Shown here: positions 54,256-63,594 of the stretch, piece after piece
Numbering within the stretch: the stretch's first letter is position 1
Layout: every line of letters starts with the position of its first letter
Source of the DNA: Planctomycetota bacterium
GTDB taxonomy: Bacteria > Planctomycetota > Phycisphaerae > WQYP01
Reading direction: 5' to 3'
NCBI GenBank assembly: GCA_021831565.1
Contig: JAKBMM010000001.1
Span: 1 to 64,000 of the forward strand
Length of the DNA: 64,000 nucleotides
Made by a program: the position numbers and the translations under genes
Notes under the pieces: generated by a model
Told to the model about the DNA's origin: nothing
Database searches by the model: none
The model's input: only the letters and a program-made list of their open reading frames with translations

Positions 54256-57200
54256 TTAATGTCCAAAGATTTTGTTCAGTAAATTCGGCAACCCCCGGCC
54301 GATGTTTCGGAGCGGCCGGCTGCTCAGATGCAGTTTCGGCGCTGTGGTCGTGCCGCCAATCGCCAGGGGTACCGGCAGCGTCAAACCCGCACCGGTTACG
54401 CTCACGTCCATGCGCAGACGCCGGTCCAAAGCCACCCAGCCTGAAAAATTCATGCCAAAGGAAGTCAGGACAAGCTGCATATTTCGGTAATGGATTTTCC
54501 CCCGCGTCAGATCAAATTTTGTGGGGCGAATGCCGCTGTCCACAAGCCGCAGACGTTGTCCGGTTAGAACCCCCAGGGGCGCCACCGACCGGCCGATCAG
54601 GGCAAATAGCGGCGAATTGGAACTCAGGTGCGTGATGCTTACGGTTCCGGTAAGCGTACCGGTTTGATTGAGGGTTTTGTACTGGAATGGAATTTGCGCC
54701 TTGTCGACGCGCACATTCAGAAGACCCTTCACCTGAATCACACTGTTCGTATTGTTCCCCCCGCCCCAGGTCAGCGGCAGAAAATTCAGCAGCGTGTTTC
54801 CCATTCGGCCATTGAGGTTGATGTTGACGGCCAATGGCACCGGGTGGTGAATCACAAATGTTGGTACAGGACGATTCAAGTCGATGTGGCCGGCCAGATT
54901 CACCCGGCCCGCGTTGGCGGGTATACTGTCCGGACCCAGTTTCAGGATGCCGCCCCGCTGACTTAATTTTACCAGGCCCGGGCCGAGACTAAGTCCGTCC
55001 GTGGCGATGTGATCGAAAGCGAAGGTCGTCGGCGCTATTGCCAGCGAGCGAAAACGGCGTAGCCCTTTGCCATTCGTAAGCCGGCCGGTTATCCGGATTG
55101 CCATCCTGTGGCGCCCGGACATCACCAGGTCTTTCGGCAGCATCGGCCGCAACAGGATGTTCAGACGGGCCAGATCATAGCGCACGATCGCCCGGATGTT
55201 TTCGGGAACACGCGGCGAGAAGGAAATAACGCTTCCTTTGGCCAGCACAAGCTGGTCTGCCTTCTTTCCGGCGCCGATTGTTGCCGGGTTTTCCGATATC
55301 GCGCAGGTGCGGCGACATTCGAACGTTTTACCCGCGAGATTCAGGCGGCCCTGAATATCAGCGGCCAGATTGGTCGGCGGCAGTGGCGCGGGATTGCTCG
55401 GGAAAGAAAGCCGGTAGCTCTTGACCCCGGCTTGTAATGCCAGCGCAATTCCTTTTTTCGAGCTTCGCGCCCATCCGGTAAACTGCACGTCCCCCTGGAG
55501 CGTGCGGTTGGGCTTGATCACGCCGAGAAGAACCAGCAGCGGACGGATTCGGCCCAGATTGCCGTTGATCTTCATCGCCGGCGCCGAGACCGTACTCTTG
55601 CCGGCGGGACCGTAAGTGAGCAACACCGGTTGCGGCAACGCCACATCCACCGCGGCATCCCGGCAGACCAGCGCGAACCGCTTGATCCGCGCCTGAAAGG
55701 TTCCCCGGGTACGCACATCGCCGGCGGCGTCAATGGTTAATTGTGGTTCTCGGAATAAAGCCCCCTCGCGGGTGGGAATCGTGCTCCCGACGCTAAGGTT
55801 GTCAAAAACCAGATGACACTTCGAGAGTGTCGCATGCCCGGGAACGTAGGCGGCCCAGAGGCTCGAACCGGCCAGTTCACCCGCCAGGCGATAACGTCCC
55901 ATGATCGGTATAAAAGACACTGCCAGACGACGCAGAGAGGAAAGGTTGCCGTGTTGAATCGCCAGGCGTAGTTTCGGAACTTCCCACACCCCGGCGGTGT
56001 TTCGCCGAATGCGCACGTCGCCGGCGGATATATCCAACTCCGCAGCCTGCAGAGAAAAATGACTGGTCAAAGACTCCAATCGCCGGTTAGGCGCTGCCAG
56101 GGCGCCGGCGGCGTTGAGAAGAAGCAAAGGCTCCTTGACGGGCGGTTGGCCGGGTTGCAGCACCAGGCTGGCGTTATGCAGCGAAAGCGTCCCCTGATAA
56201 GCGATGGCAGGCGACATGACGTGGCGAACGGAAAGAGTCACCGCCACCTGTCCCCCCAAGGAACGGCCATGCAAATCCACAAACGGAGCGAATTGTTCAA
56301 GCACCGGGGCCGCGGCGGCGGTAAGCCGCAGGCGATAGCTCCGAAGGTGGGCGGAGCCGGCTTTAAGTTGTAACGAAAGTTGCGGCGCTACAATAGGGTT
56401 AGCCTTGGGACCGGCGGCCTGGAACAACGCCGCGTTCTCAAATCGCCAGGTGGTTCCGCGGCGTTTCAGGGCCGCGCGCAGCAAAAACGGATTGATTTGA
56501 AACTTCCGCTGCCTATCGTGACCCCGCAACGCCCCCAGATTCATGCGAATGGTGCCAACCGACGTCTTTCCGGCGTTTTGGAGTTTCGCGTGCAGCAGCG
56601 CGATGCCGGATTGAAGATGCAGTCCACTGTGGACCAGCCCCAGCGTATGCGGCAAATTGGCCGCCAGCAGCGGCAAGTTGCAGCGCAATTGAAACACCAG
56701 GGAGCTGTGCCCCCTCCGCGCCTGGTCATGGAGCATCGCCAGGAGCGTGGAAACGCGCGCCGCGCCTTGCAAAGAAAAATCCGCCGGCAGACTCTCAATT
56801 GCCAGATTACGAATACGCAAATTGTGCCCATGCCAGAGCACGTCGATGGGAATCGTCACCTGACCGAATTGCGGATGATCCGAGTGCAGCATCTCTCCGC
56901 CCAGAGCCATCTGATCAATCAATAGTTTGCCCACAATTGAACCAGCTCCGGGAGTGGGCATATGGATGGCGATCGCACCGTGCAACACGCCCGTGGGAAT
57001 CACAGGAGCATGAAATCGCGCCAGCAGGGATTGCATATAGTTCAGGTGGAACTTCTCCAGAGCCAGATGAACGGAACCGGTGAGCCGATTGAATGCTCTT
57101 AGACGGTATTGATGGAAGACGTTCAAATTGCCGGCCAGGTGAAAGGAGATAGGGGGTTTTCGCCCGCGCTTAACCTGTAGATTCACGGCCAGCGCCAGCG

Positions 57201-58713
57201 GTTTGCCCGCAGTGTCAAAAGCAACCTTGCCGTCGGCGCTGACGATGCGCGGCGATCGTTGCCCCGGCATGTTCCAGCTTAGTGGAAGTATATTGAATTG
57301 CAGTTGTCCCGCCACCGCCGGCAGGATACCTTTCGGACCGGCGGCGGAATTCATCGCGCCCAGCGCCGGTTTAACTATAGGGTCACTACCAGCGGGCGCC
57401 CCCAGAACAAGCGTCGAGTTCAAGGTGGATTGACCGCCGTGAAACGTCGCACGGGCGGGTGTTTTGAAAACATGGGCAAAGTCGCGCAGAAAGGCGGCCA
57501 GTTTTACGGCGGCGTGACAACGCAGTTGCGCTGTTTGGCCGGGAGGGACAGTTCCGTGCGGGCGCACCGCCCACAATCCCGTGAGCAGTTGCGCCGCCCC
57601 GCTTCCCTGTAATGAAAGGTTCCCCAGCGCACAGCGCACCGCGGCGTTCCGGATTCTGAATTGTCCCAATCCCCATGAGCAATCGGTCGAGGAGGTTAGA
57701 TTGCCCAGATGAGGCTCATCGCCGGCGAGCCACGGACCGCCTAGGGTTAATTGGCGGATGGATATCACCGCCCCAACTTTTCCCGCGTGCAGACTTTTCA
57801 TCATGGCGATGGCCAGGCGCATGTTCAGCGTGCCGGCCACTTTCAATCCCAGACCGGTGGAAGCAAGCGCGGGCTGAATCGCCCTGAGATCTAAATGGTT
57901 GACGTGTACATTAATCTGGCCGGAAATCCGACTCGGCGATAACAACCGGTGATTGTAAAAAAGCTTGAGTATGGCGTCAGCGGTAATTTTTGCCGGAGGC
58001 TTGTTTTGTACTCCGGCCAGCGTCTGAAATTGCACGTGCACCGGCTGGCCTTGCGTATCCAGCGACAAAATGAGTTGGCAATGACTTGCTTGCATCGCCG
58101 GCGCGGACGGGCTGGTCCAGGAGAGTCGCCGGATGTGGCAGTTCAGTCGCACGGAAAACCGCGGCCATTTCGATAGTTTTGACGCCGCTCGGGAAGGGGC
58201 GGCCGGTTTTACCGGCTTAGCCGCCACCGGCTTGGCGTGCGCCGGCGTGCGACCAGCCAGCGCCTGCATCAAGTTGAGCCTTGCCGTCCTTTGCGTTGCC
58301 AGGCGCGCCAAACGAACGCCAATGTCAATTTTGCCGAGCCGTTGATGATCTCTCAGCAGGCGCAGCAGACTTAGTTGCGTCCTCACATTCACGCCGGAGA
58401 GAACTACGTCGCCGGCGGGATCGCGGAGGGTTAAATCGCTGATGGCGGCGGGACTGAACCAGCCCAGCGACAGCCGGCCAATGGTCACGGTTCCCTTGAT
58501 ACGCGCATCGATCTGGGATTCGACAAACCGAACTCCCGGCCCGGTGCACAGCAGGCTGGGCAGGGCCAGCACCAGTGCGGCAAGCAGAACGATAAAAATC
58601 GCCAGAGCCCACACCTTCCTGCCGGTGGGTACGGTCCATCGCCGGCGGGTTGGTCGTTTATCCGGGGAGTCCGGAAATGAGGCGTTTTCGCCAGCCGGCG
58701 GATTTTCTGGCAT
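54256..58713 (-). CDS. Very large AsmA-like outer-envelope protein (lipid-transport type)
   Basis: The 1485-residue protein has an N-terminal cytosolic tail of about 30 residues, a membrane segment (VWALAIFIVLLAALVLALPSLL) and a long periplasmic part of beta-strand repeats. Near the end LNVRVDKAQIPFQYKTLNQT and MNFSGWVALDRRLRMDVSVT fit the AsmA/DUF3971 C-terminal core. Such bridge proteins are thought to carry phospholipids from inner to outer membrane. ATG 58713 is chosen; the frame's earlier start at 58815 would include the repeat region. It precedes the RicT-like gene by 17 nt. Confidence 0.8.
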   Translation of the reverse strand: MPENPPAGENASFPDSPDKRPTRRRWTVPTGRKVWALAIFIVLLAALVLALPSLLCTGPGVRFVESQIDARIKGTVTIGRLSLGWFSPAAISDLTLRDPAGDVVLSGVNVRTQLSLLRLLRDHQRLGKIDIGVRLARLATQRTARLNLMQALAGRTPAHAKPVAAKPVKPAAPSRAASKLSKWPRFSVRLNCHIRRLSWTSPSAPAMQASHCQLILSLDTQGQPVHVQFQTLAGVQNKPPAKITADAILKLFYNHRLLSPSRISGQINVHVNHLDLRAIQPALASTGLGLKVAGTLNMRLAIAMMKSLHAGKVGAVISIRQLTLGGPWLAGDEPHLGNLTSSTDCSWGLGQFRIRNAAVRCALGNLSLQGSGAAQLLTGLWAVRPHGTVPPGQTAQLRCHAAVKLAAFLRDFAHVFKTPARATFHGGQSTLNSTLVLGAPAGSDPIVKPALGAMNSAAGPKGILPAVAGQLQFNILPLSWNMPGQRSPRIVSADGKVAFDTAGKPLALAVNLQVKRGRKPPISFHLAGNLNVFHQYRLRAFNRLTGSVHLALEKFHLNYMQSLLARFHAPVIPTGVLHGAIAIHMPTPGAGSIVGKLLIDQMALGGEMLHSDHPQFGQVTIPIDVLWHGHNLRIRNLAIESLPADFSLQGAARVSTLLAMLHDQARRGHSSLVFQLRCNLPLLAANLPHTLGLVHSGLHLQSGIALLHAKLQNAGKTSVGTIRMNLGALRGHDRQRKFQINPFLLRAALKRRGTTWRFENAALFQAAGPKANPIVAPQLSLQLKAGSAHLRSYRLRLTAAAAPVLEQFAPFVDLHGRSLGGQVAVTLSVRHVMSPAIAYQGTLSLHNASLVLQPGQPPVKEPLLLLNAAGALAAPNRRLESLTSHFSLQAAELDISAGDVRIRRNTAGVWEVPKLRLAIQHGNLSSLRRLAVSFIPIMGRYRLAGELAGSSLWAAYVPGHATLSKCHLVFDNLSVGSTIPTREGALFREPQLTIDAAGDVRTRGTFQARIKRFALVCRDAAVDVALPQPVLLTYGPAGKSTVSAPAMKINGNLGRIRPLLVLLGVIKPNRTLQGDVQFTGWARSSKKGIALALQAGVKSYRLSFPSNPAPLPPTNLAADIQGRLNLAGKTFECRRTCAISENPATIGAGKKADQLVLAKGSVISFSPRVPENIRAIVRYDLARLNILLRPMLPKDLVMSGRHRMAIRITGRLTNGKGLRRFRSLAIAPTTFAFDHIATDGLSLGPGLVKLSQRGGILKLGPDSIPANAGRVNLAGHIDLNRPVPTFVIHHPVPLAVNINLNGRMGNTLLNFLPLTWGGGNNTNSVIQVKGLLNVRVDKAQIPFQYKTLNQTGTLTGTVSITHLSSNSPLFALIGRSVAPLGVLTGQRLRLVDSGIRPTKFDLTRGKIHYRNMQLVLTSFGMNFSGWVALDRRLRMDVSVTGAGLTLPVPLAIGGTTTAPKLHLSSRPLRNIGRGLPNLLNKIFGH

Positions 58714-58903
58714 GAGGAATGACTCCACACAAAGTAGGGTCTGGCTATTTTTTGGGAATCGGCCGGTGAATTCCGATAGCTGCTCGGAATCGTCACTCCG
58801 TCTTGGCGGCGGCATTTATGTCGTCGGTTCCACCCCGGTAGTCGACAGCGCCCCGCACGGCGCCGGCGGCCATTCCTGGAAAAATTGCCACACCCTATAG
58901 AGT

Positions 58904-58909
58904 ATTATA
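58904..58909 (-). promoter_or_regulatory. Perfect -10 hexamer pointing to the AsmA-like gene
   Basis: On the minus strand TATAAT lies 191 nt before the AsmA-like start. A good -35 is not found at normal spacing. It lies 16 nt from the plus-strand promoter at 58925-58954, so the two promoters may compete. Confidence 0.4.
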
Positions 58910-58924
58910 GCCCGCTCCAGCGAC

Positions 58925-58954
58925 TTGCACGAGGGCGGTGTACCCCCCTATAAT
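58925..58954 (+). promoter_or_regulatory. Promoter of mqnC
   Basis: TTGCAC (58925-58930), an 18-nt spacer and a perfect TATAAT (58949-58954). The leader to ATG 59144 is about 180 nt and contains repeat copy B. Confidence 0.7.
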
Positions 58955-59143
58955 CTTCCGTTGGTTTTACGATTGTTCCAAACCGCTTGGCAAACGGAAA
59001 AAGCCTGGCAATTTTTTGGGGAATCGACCGGTAAATCCCGATAGCCACCGGGTCGGCACGCCATCTTCGTGGCGACAATTATGTCGCGGGTCCACACCGG
59101 CGCCCTCCCGAAAATATTGCCACGTCTGTGTGGAAAAGGTTGT

Positions 59144-60478
59144 ATGGTCATCGCGAGTTATTCCCCCCTTGCCGCCAGGCCCGGCGCGCGGCCAAACCGG
59201 TATAAACCCGGCTTCGATCTCAACGCCGTCATAGAAGGTCAAGCGCGGCTTTCCAACGAGCAGTTTCTCGAGTTGTACCACCAGGCCGAGTTAACCGATC
59301 TGGGACGCTGGGCCTTTGCGGTAAGTCAGCGTCTTCATCCGGAAGATTACCGTACCTATGTGATCGACCGGAACATTAACTATACCAATATTTGCACCGC
59401 CCGCTGCACCTTTTGCGCCTTCAAGCGCAATGACCCGCAAGCCTCCGATGCTTACACCCTCTCGCCGGAACAAATTCACGAAAAAATTTCCCAATTGGTT
59501 CAGATCGGCGGCACGCAGATTCTGATGCAGGGAGGCATGAACCCGGCCCTGCCCATCGAATATTATGAGGGACTTCTGCGCGGCATTCGCGAGAAATTTC
59601 CCACCGTTCACATTCACGCCTTCAGTCCCCCGGAGTTTGTGGAATTTGCGCGTTTCTTCCATCTGCCGGTGGCCGAAGTGCTCCGGCGGTTTAAAGACAG
59701 CGGTCTGGCCACGGTACCCGGCGGTGGAGGAGAAATCTTTTCCGACCGCGTACGCAAGCGGATCGGGCCGGGCAAATGCAGCGGTCAAGAGTGGTTGGAT
59801 GTGATGAGCCAGGCCCATAAACTGGGGCTTTACACCAGTGCGACCATGCTCATCGGTCATATCGAAACCATTGAGGACCGGCTGGATCATTTAAGCCGCC
59901 TGCGCCAGCGCCAGGATTGGGCTTTGGCCAACGCCCCGGCCCATTACACGGCGTTTATTCACTGGACCTACCAACCGGATCACACTCCGCTGGATCGCAA
60001 AAGGAAATGGAATCCGGATTCGGGCAAGCCTTACGAATTCGACAATGGTCGAACGGTGCGACTGGCCGACGCCGATGAATATCTGCGAATGCTGGCCCTT
60101 GCCCGGCTGTACCTGGACAATATTTGCAACATGCAGAGCAGTTGGGTCACCATGGGCCCCAAGATCGGCCAGTTGGCGCTGTTTTTCGGCGCCAACGACA
60201 TGGGCAGCGTGATGATGGAGGAAAATGTCGTCAGCAGCGCGGGAACCACCTACAAGCTTTCGCAAGACATGATTTGCCGGCTGATCCGCGACAGCGGCTG
60301 GACACCGGCTCAACGCAACCAGTATTACGAGGTACTCCAGCGCCACGATGGACCGGATTCGCCCGATCGAAGACCTGTCCCGACCGGCGAGTTCCCCCGG
60401 CGCCAACACCGGATCACGCCGGAGGCGGCGGCGGCGTATAAAAACATTGAATTGAAAATATCTATCAAAAAGAAATAA
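59144..60478 (+). CDS. mqnC: Cyclic dehypoxanthine futalosine synthase MqnC
   Basis: The 444-residue radical SAM protein has YVIDRNINYTNICTARCTFC ending in AFKR (CxxxCxxC, about residues 84-91). LMQGGMNPALPIEYYEGLL and VPGGGGEIFSDRVRKRIGPG follow, matching MqnC rather than MqnE. It cyclises dehypoxanthine futalosine in the futalosine menaquinone pathway. ATG 59144 (AAGG upstream) is preferred over a longer start at 59069. mqnA, mqnB, mqnD and mqnE are not in the window. It is convergent with the histidine kinase gene, with 39 nt between the stops. Confidence 0.93.
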   Translation: MVIASYSPLAARPGARPNRYKPGFDLNAVIEGQARLSNEQFLELYHQAELTDLGRWAFAVSQRLHPEDYRTYVIDRNINYTNICTARCTFCAFKRNDPQASDAYTLSPEQIHEKISQLVQIGGTQILMQGGMNPALPIEYYEGLLRGIREKFPTVHIHAFSPPEFVEFARFFHLPVAEVLRRFKDSGLATVPGGGGEIFSDRVRKRIGPGKCSGQEWLDVMSQAHKLGLYTSATMLIGHIETIEDRLDHLSRLRQRQDWALANAPAHYTAFIHWTYQPDHTPLDRKRKWNPDSGKPYEFDNGRTVRLADADEYLRMLALARLYLDNICNMQSSWVTMGPKIGQLALFFGANDMGSVMMEENVVSSAGTTYKLSQDMICRLIRDSGWTPAQRNQYYEVLQRHDGPDSPDRRPVPTGEFPRRQHRITPEAAAAYKNIELKISIKKK

Positions 60479-60517
60479 TCAACCAGCCGGCCAAACCCTT
60501 TACCCGGCGTCGTTGTT

Positions 60518-62011
60518 TTAGCTATGGGGTTTGCTTCGCACGGGGTTTTCTCCAGCGCTGGTAGATGACTCGGGAGGCGCCGGCCAGATGCAGCGCATGG
60601 TTGTGCCGGCGCCGGGCCGGCTGGCAAGCTCCACCACCCCACCCAAGGCGCCTACCGCATGTTTAACTATCGCCAGCCCCAGGCCGGTACCGCGGTCTGC
60701 GCCTCCGCGGCTGCGATTGACCGTATAAAAACGCTCGAAAACTCTGTTGGCGTCCTCCGCTGGTATGCCACAGCCGCTATCTTCCACCTCCAGCACATAC
60801 ACTTCCGCCTCGGCGGCGCACGCGGAGGGGTCCGCCCCCCCCACCGAGGTGTTGCTGTTCTCCGCCTGGCCGCTGATAGCGATTTCCCGCCTGGTCGCCG
60901 CCGTTCGATGGCGACGAAACCAGCGAATCTCCACGAAACCCGTCGAGGTGAATTTAAGGCTGTTGTCGACCAGGTTTTTGAGAATAAGCATCACCAGCCG
61001 CTCGTCGGCGACGATCACGTCCGCCCCCGGTCCAACATGAAAACGCAGATCAAGATGCTTTTCGAGAGCCGTCGCGGAAAATAGCGAACGCACAACTTCC
61101 CGGACCTCCGCAAGATGAATCGGCTCGAGTCGCACCACCGCGCGCGGGTCCTCCGTTCGTGAAAGGTCCAACAGGTCCTGCACCAGAAGCTGCAATCGCA
61201 GCACGTGCCCGCCGATGATATTTAGACAGCGCAACAGGGTTTGCCGGTCTTCCACACCGGCTTCGGTGATGGTTTCCACAGCGGCGCGAATACTCGCCAG
61301 CGGCGTGCGCAGTTCATGACTGGCGTTGGCGGCAAAATCGGCCTTGATCTGCAAGTTTTGAATCAACTCGGTTTGATCTTCCAGCAACAGCAGCGTGCCG
61401 TGGATTTCGTTGCCGCCGCGCACCGGCGCCACGGTCATTTGCACCGTTCGCGGGCGAGCCATTCCATTAAGGCGGATCTGCCGCCGCGCCGGGGGATCAC
61501 CCCGCCGCGCCGCCGCGATTAGCGCGGCGACTTGCGGCTGGGAAACAAGCCAGTGGAAACTCTCCTCCTCTGTTGCGCCGGCGGATGCAAAAAGGTCCAT
61601 GGCGCGATGGTTGGCCAGCACGGCGCGGTCGGCCTCATCTACAATAATCACGGGATGTTCCAGCTTGTTCAAAATCGCCTGAAAGCAGCATGATTCAAAT
61701 ACAAGCCGCCGCTTTTGATCCTCCCCCAGCATGTTCAGCGAATCGACCAGGCGGGCCAGATGCCCGAGTCGTCCGCCAACCACCAGGCGCATCTTGGGCC
61801 GGGGCCAACCGCGTTCAATCGCTTCCAGCGAGGCGAGAATCCGTGTGAGTATCCAGCGACGGCGTACCGCGGCGACGACCACCGCCACCACCAGAAACGC
61901 CCATGCGGCGCCGAGCACGGCAAGCCAGGCGGTGCCGTGGCCAACCACCAGCGGAGACAAACCGGCAGTGAAAAACATTGCATCCGAAACGATTTTCACA
62001 AATTCCATCAT
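60518..62011 (-). CDS. phoR: PhoR-like sensor histidine kinase
   Basis: The protein has 497 residues. A hydrophobic N-terminal region (LAVLGAAWAFLVVAVVVAAV) anchors it to the membrane. A PAS-like region follows (VIIVDEADRAVLANHRAMDLF). The phospho-accepting His lies in NASHELRTPLASIRAAVET (about residue 233), then NLVDNSLKFT (N box), DSGCGIPAED (G1) and GTGLGLAIVKHAV (G2). There is almost no periplasmic domain, as in PhoR. It probably phosphorylates the PhoB-like regulator upstream, 101 nt away on the same strand. The phosphate role is inferred from resemblance, since no pst or phoU is here. Confidence 0.88.
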   Translation of the reverse strand: MMEFVKIVSDAMFFTAGLSPLVVGHGTAWLAVLGAAWAFLVVAVVVAAVRRRWILTRILASLEAIERGWPRPKMRLVVGGRLGHLARLVDSLNMLGEDQKRRLVFESCCFQAILNKLEHPVIIVDEADRAVLANHRAMDLFASAGATEEESFHWLVSQPQVAALIAAARRGDPPARRQIRLNGMARPRTVQMTVAPVRGGNEIHGTLLLLEDQTELIQNLQIKADFAANASHELRTPLASIRAAVETITEAGVEDRQTLLRCLNIIGGHVLRLQLLVQDLLDLSRTEDPRAVVRLEPIHLAEVREVVRSLFSATALEKHLDLRFHVGPGADVIVADERLVMLILKNLVDNSLKFTSTGFVEIRWFRRHRTAATRREIAISGQAENSNTSVGGADPSACAAEAEVYVLEVEDSGCGIPAEDANRVFERFYTVNRSRGGADRGTGLGLAIVKHAVGALGGVVELASRPGAGTTMRCIWPAPPESSTSAGENPVRSKPHS

Positions 62012-62112
62012 CCCCGGAAGTCCGGCAAAGTCCAGTGCCGGTGGCTGTTACGATAGAGATGATTTAGCACCGTCCAAAGCGGGAACGGCTCGCTTGCGAA
62101 CATGGAACCGGA

Positions 62113-62841
62113 TCAGCGGGAGGTTCTCCCGGGACGCGGACTTTCTTCTTCCTGCGACTCCACCAGTCGATAGCCCACGCCGCGCACGGTGCGAAGCATC
62201 CATTGAAAGTCGCCGAGCTTTTTTCGCACCGCCGTGACATGTACGTCGATGGCGCGATCCGTCACGTACACATCGGTCCCCATGACACGATCGGTAAGCT
62301 GATCACGGGAAAGAACCCGGCCGCGGGCGGCCGCCAGCGCGGTCAGCAGCTTAAACTCCGTCGCGGTGAGACTCACGGGCTTGCCTTCCAGCGTGATTTC
62401 ATGCCGCGATTGATCGATCAGCATCGGACCGCTGCGCAGCGCCTGCTGGCCCGGTTCAATGGCCGCCTTTCTTCGCAGGACGGCCCCGACGCGCGCCATA
62501 AGCACTTTCATGGAAAAAGGTTTGGTTACGTAATCGTCCGCACCCAGCGAAAGACCCACGACAATGTCGGTTTCTTCGCCGCGGGCGGTAAGCATGAGAA
62601 TGGGAACCGCGGCGGTCGTCGGGTCGCCCTTGAGGCAGGTGGCCACTTCCTGACCGGAAAGATTCGGCATCATCAGGTCCAGGATGACCAGATCGGGAAT
62701 CTGTTTACGGGCGATCTCCAAACCCGTTTTGCCGTCATACGCGGTAAGAACCTCGTACCCATGGCGCTGGAGATTCATGCTGATCAGTTCGACCAGATCG
62801 CGTTCGTCGTCGACAACCAGAATACGTTTTCTACGAGTCAT
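62113..62841 (-). CDS. phoB: PhoB-like OmpR-family response regulator
   Basis: The 242-residue protein has a receiver domain with RILVVDDERDLVELI, the phospho-Asp in DLVILDLMMPNLSG (about residue 55) and the switch lysine in ADDYVTKPFSMKVLMARVGA. The winged-helix DNA-binding domain has SLTATEFKLLTALAAARGRV and DVHVTAVRKKLG...VRGVGYRL. ATG 62841 is taken, since the upstream extension is not conserved. It pairs with the PhoR-like kinase downstream on the same strand. It would respond to phosphate if truly PhoB. Confidence 0.9.
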   Translation of the reverse strand: MTRRKRILVVDDERDLVELISMNLQRHGYEVLTAYDGKTGLEIARKQIPDLVILDLMMPNLSGQEVATCLKGDPTTAAVPILMLTARGEETDIVVGLSLGADDYVTKPFSMKVLMARVGAVLRRKAAIEPGQQALRSGPMLIDQSRHEITLEGKPVSLTATEFKLLTALAAARGRVLSRDQLTDRVMGTDVYVTDRAIDVHVTAVRKKLGDFQWMLRTVRGVGYRLVESQEEESPRPGRTSR

Positions 62842-63145
62842 AACCCATCCGCCGACTTTCCCGTTCACGATACGGCGTTCAGCTCGTACGCACAATGTCT
62901 TACCGAATGCGCGGCGTCAAGCGGGTGTTCGCCAAGTTAATCAAATCTTAGCGACCTCGCCACATTTCGCTAACATGATTTTCATGCCTTGATTATTTGA
63001 CGGCATGTGTGCGGATGCGGGTAACGGACGGCAGCGCTGGGGATCTGATCCGCACCTGGCTGGAGGCCATCGTGGTGGACCGCACACCGGCTACCCACCC
63101 CAAGGCGGGCTGGATGCAAGAAAAAACAAAAAGTTATATAGATTA
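62842..63145. other. 304-bp gap upstream of the response regulator, downstream of glnB
   Basis: It contains an inverted repeat TTAGCG (62948-62953) / CGCTAA (62968-62973), about 110 nt before the regulator start, and an AT-rich stretch (63120-63152) at the end of the P-II gene. A PHO-box repeat is not clear. A short plus-strand open frame here (from 62997) has no recognisable features. Confidence 0.5.
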
Positions 63146-63499
63146 TTATATCGCTTCGCCGCCCTGCGTCCCGTCGCTTACGCGAATCACATTTTCCAGG
63201 GGCAGCATAAAAATTTTTCCATCGCCGATCTGACCTTTTCCGCCGGGTCCGCTGCGCGCGCTTTGGACTATGGCATCGATGGTGGGTTTGACGAAGGCTT
63301 CATTCACCGCGATATCCAGGCGAACCTTGCGGATAAGGTTCACCTGCAACTCTTTGCCGCGAAAATATTCCGTATGCCCCTTCTGGCGGCCATAACCCTG
63401 TACATCGGACACGGTCAGGCGAAACACTTCCACGTTGCTCAGAGCCTGTTTAACGGCTTCCAGACGATGGGGTTGAATGATGGCAATAATCAATTTCAT
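63146..63499 (-). CDS. glnB: P-II nitrogen regulatory protein with altered T-loop
   Basis: The 117-residue protein has the P-II fold: MKLIIAIIQPHRLEAVKQAL, DVQGYGRQKGHTEYFRGKEL (T-loop) and IGDGKIFMLPLENVIRVSDG near the end. In the usual T-loop (TELYRGAEY) Tyr51 is uridylylated; here the same place has Leu (TEYFRGKEL). The B-loop before GDGKIF also looks longer (ARSGPGGKGQ for ARTGKI). It should bind ATP/ADP and 2-oxoglutarate and control the ammonium channel. It follows the amt gene by 95 nt on the same strand. I use glnB as a family name; glnK is equally possible. Confidence 0.9.
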   Translation of the reverse strand: MKLIIAIIQPHRLEAVKQALSNVEVFRLTVSDVQGYGRQKGHTEYFRGKELQVNLIRKVRLDIAVNEAFVKPTIDAIVQSARSGPGGKGQIGDGKIFMLPLENVIRVSDGTQGGEAI

Positions 63500-63594
63500 G
63501 CAATTCTCCAACTGTACGGACTATTTTGATAATCCCGACCCGCGGACCACCCGCGGGCTGGGCATTCTTCCCGATTCATAACGCTTCCGCCGGC

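Larger units (their letters stand above)
58714..59143. repeat. Divergent regulatory gap with two diverged direct repeats
   Basis: Copy A (58741-58838) and copy B (59004-59100) share CTGGC.ATTTTTT, GGGAATCG.CCGGT.AAT, CCGATAGC and later TTATGTCG..GGT.CCAC. They run in the same direction about 263 bp apart and align over about 95 nt with roughly three quarters identity by eye. Each contains one copy of the dispersed palindrome (58771-58789, 59036-59053). Copy A lies before the AsmA-like gene and copy B in the leader of mqnC. No gene is seen in the gap. Confidence 0.65.

Noticed and set aside
62997-63233. Short plus-strand open frame between glnB and phoB
   Set aside because: It overlaps the end of the P-II gene on the other strand, lacks a ribosome binding site and has no family resemblance.
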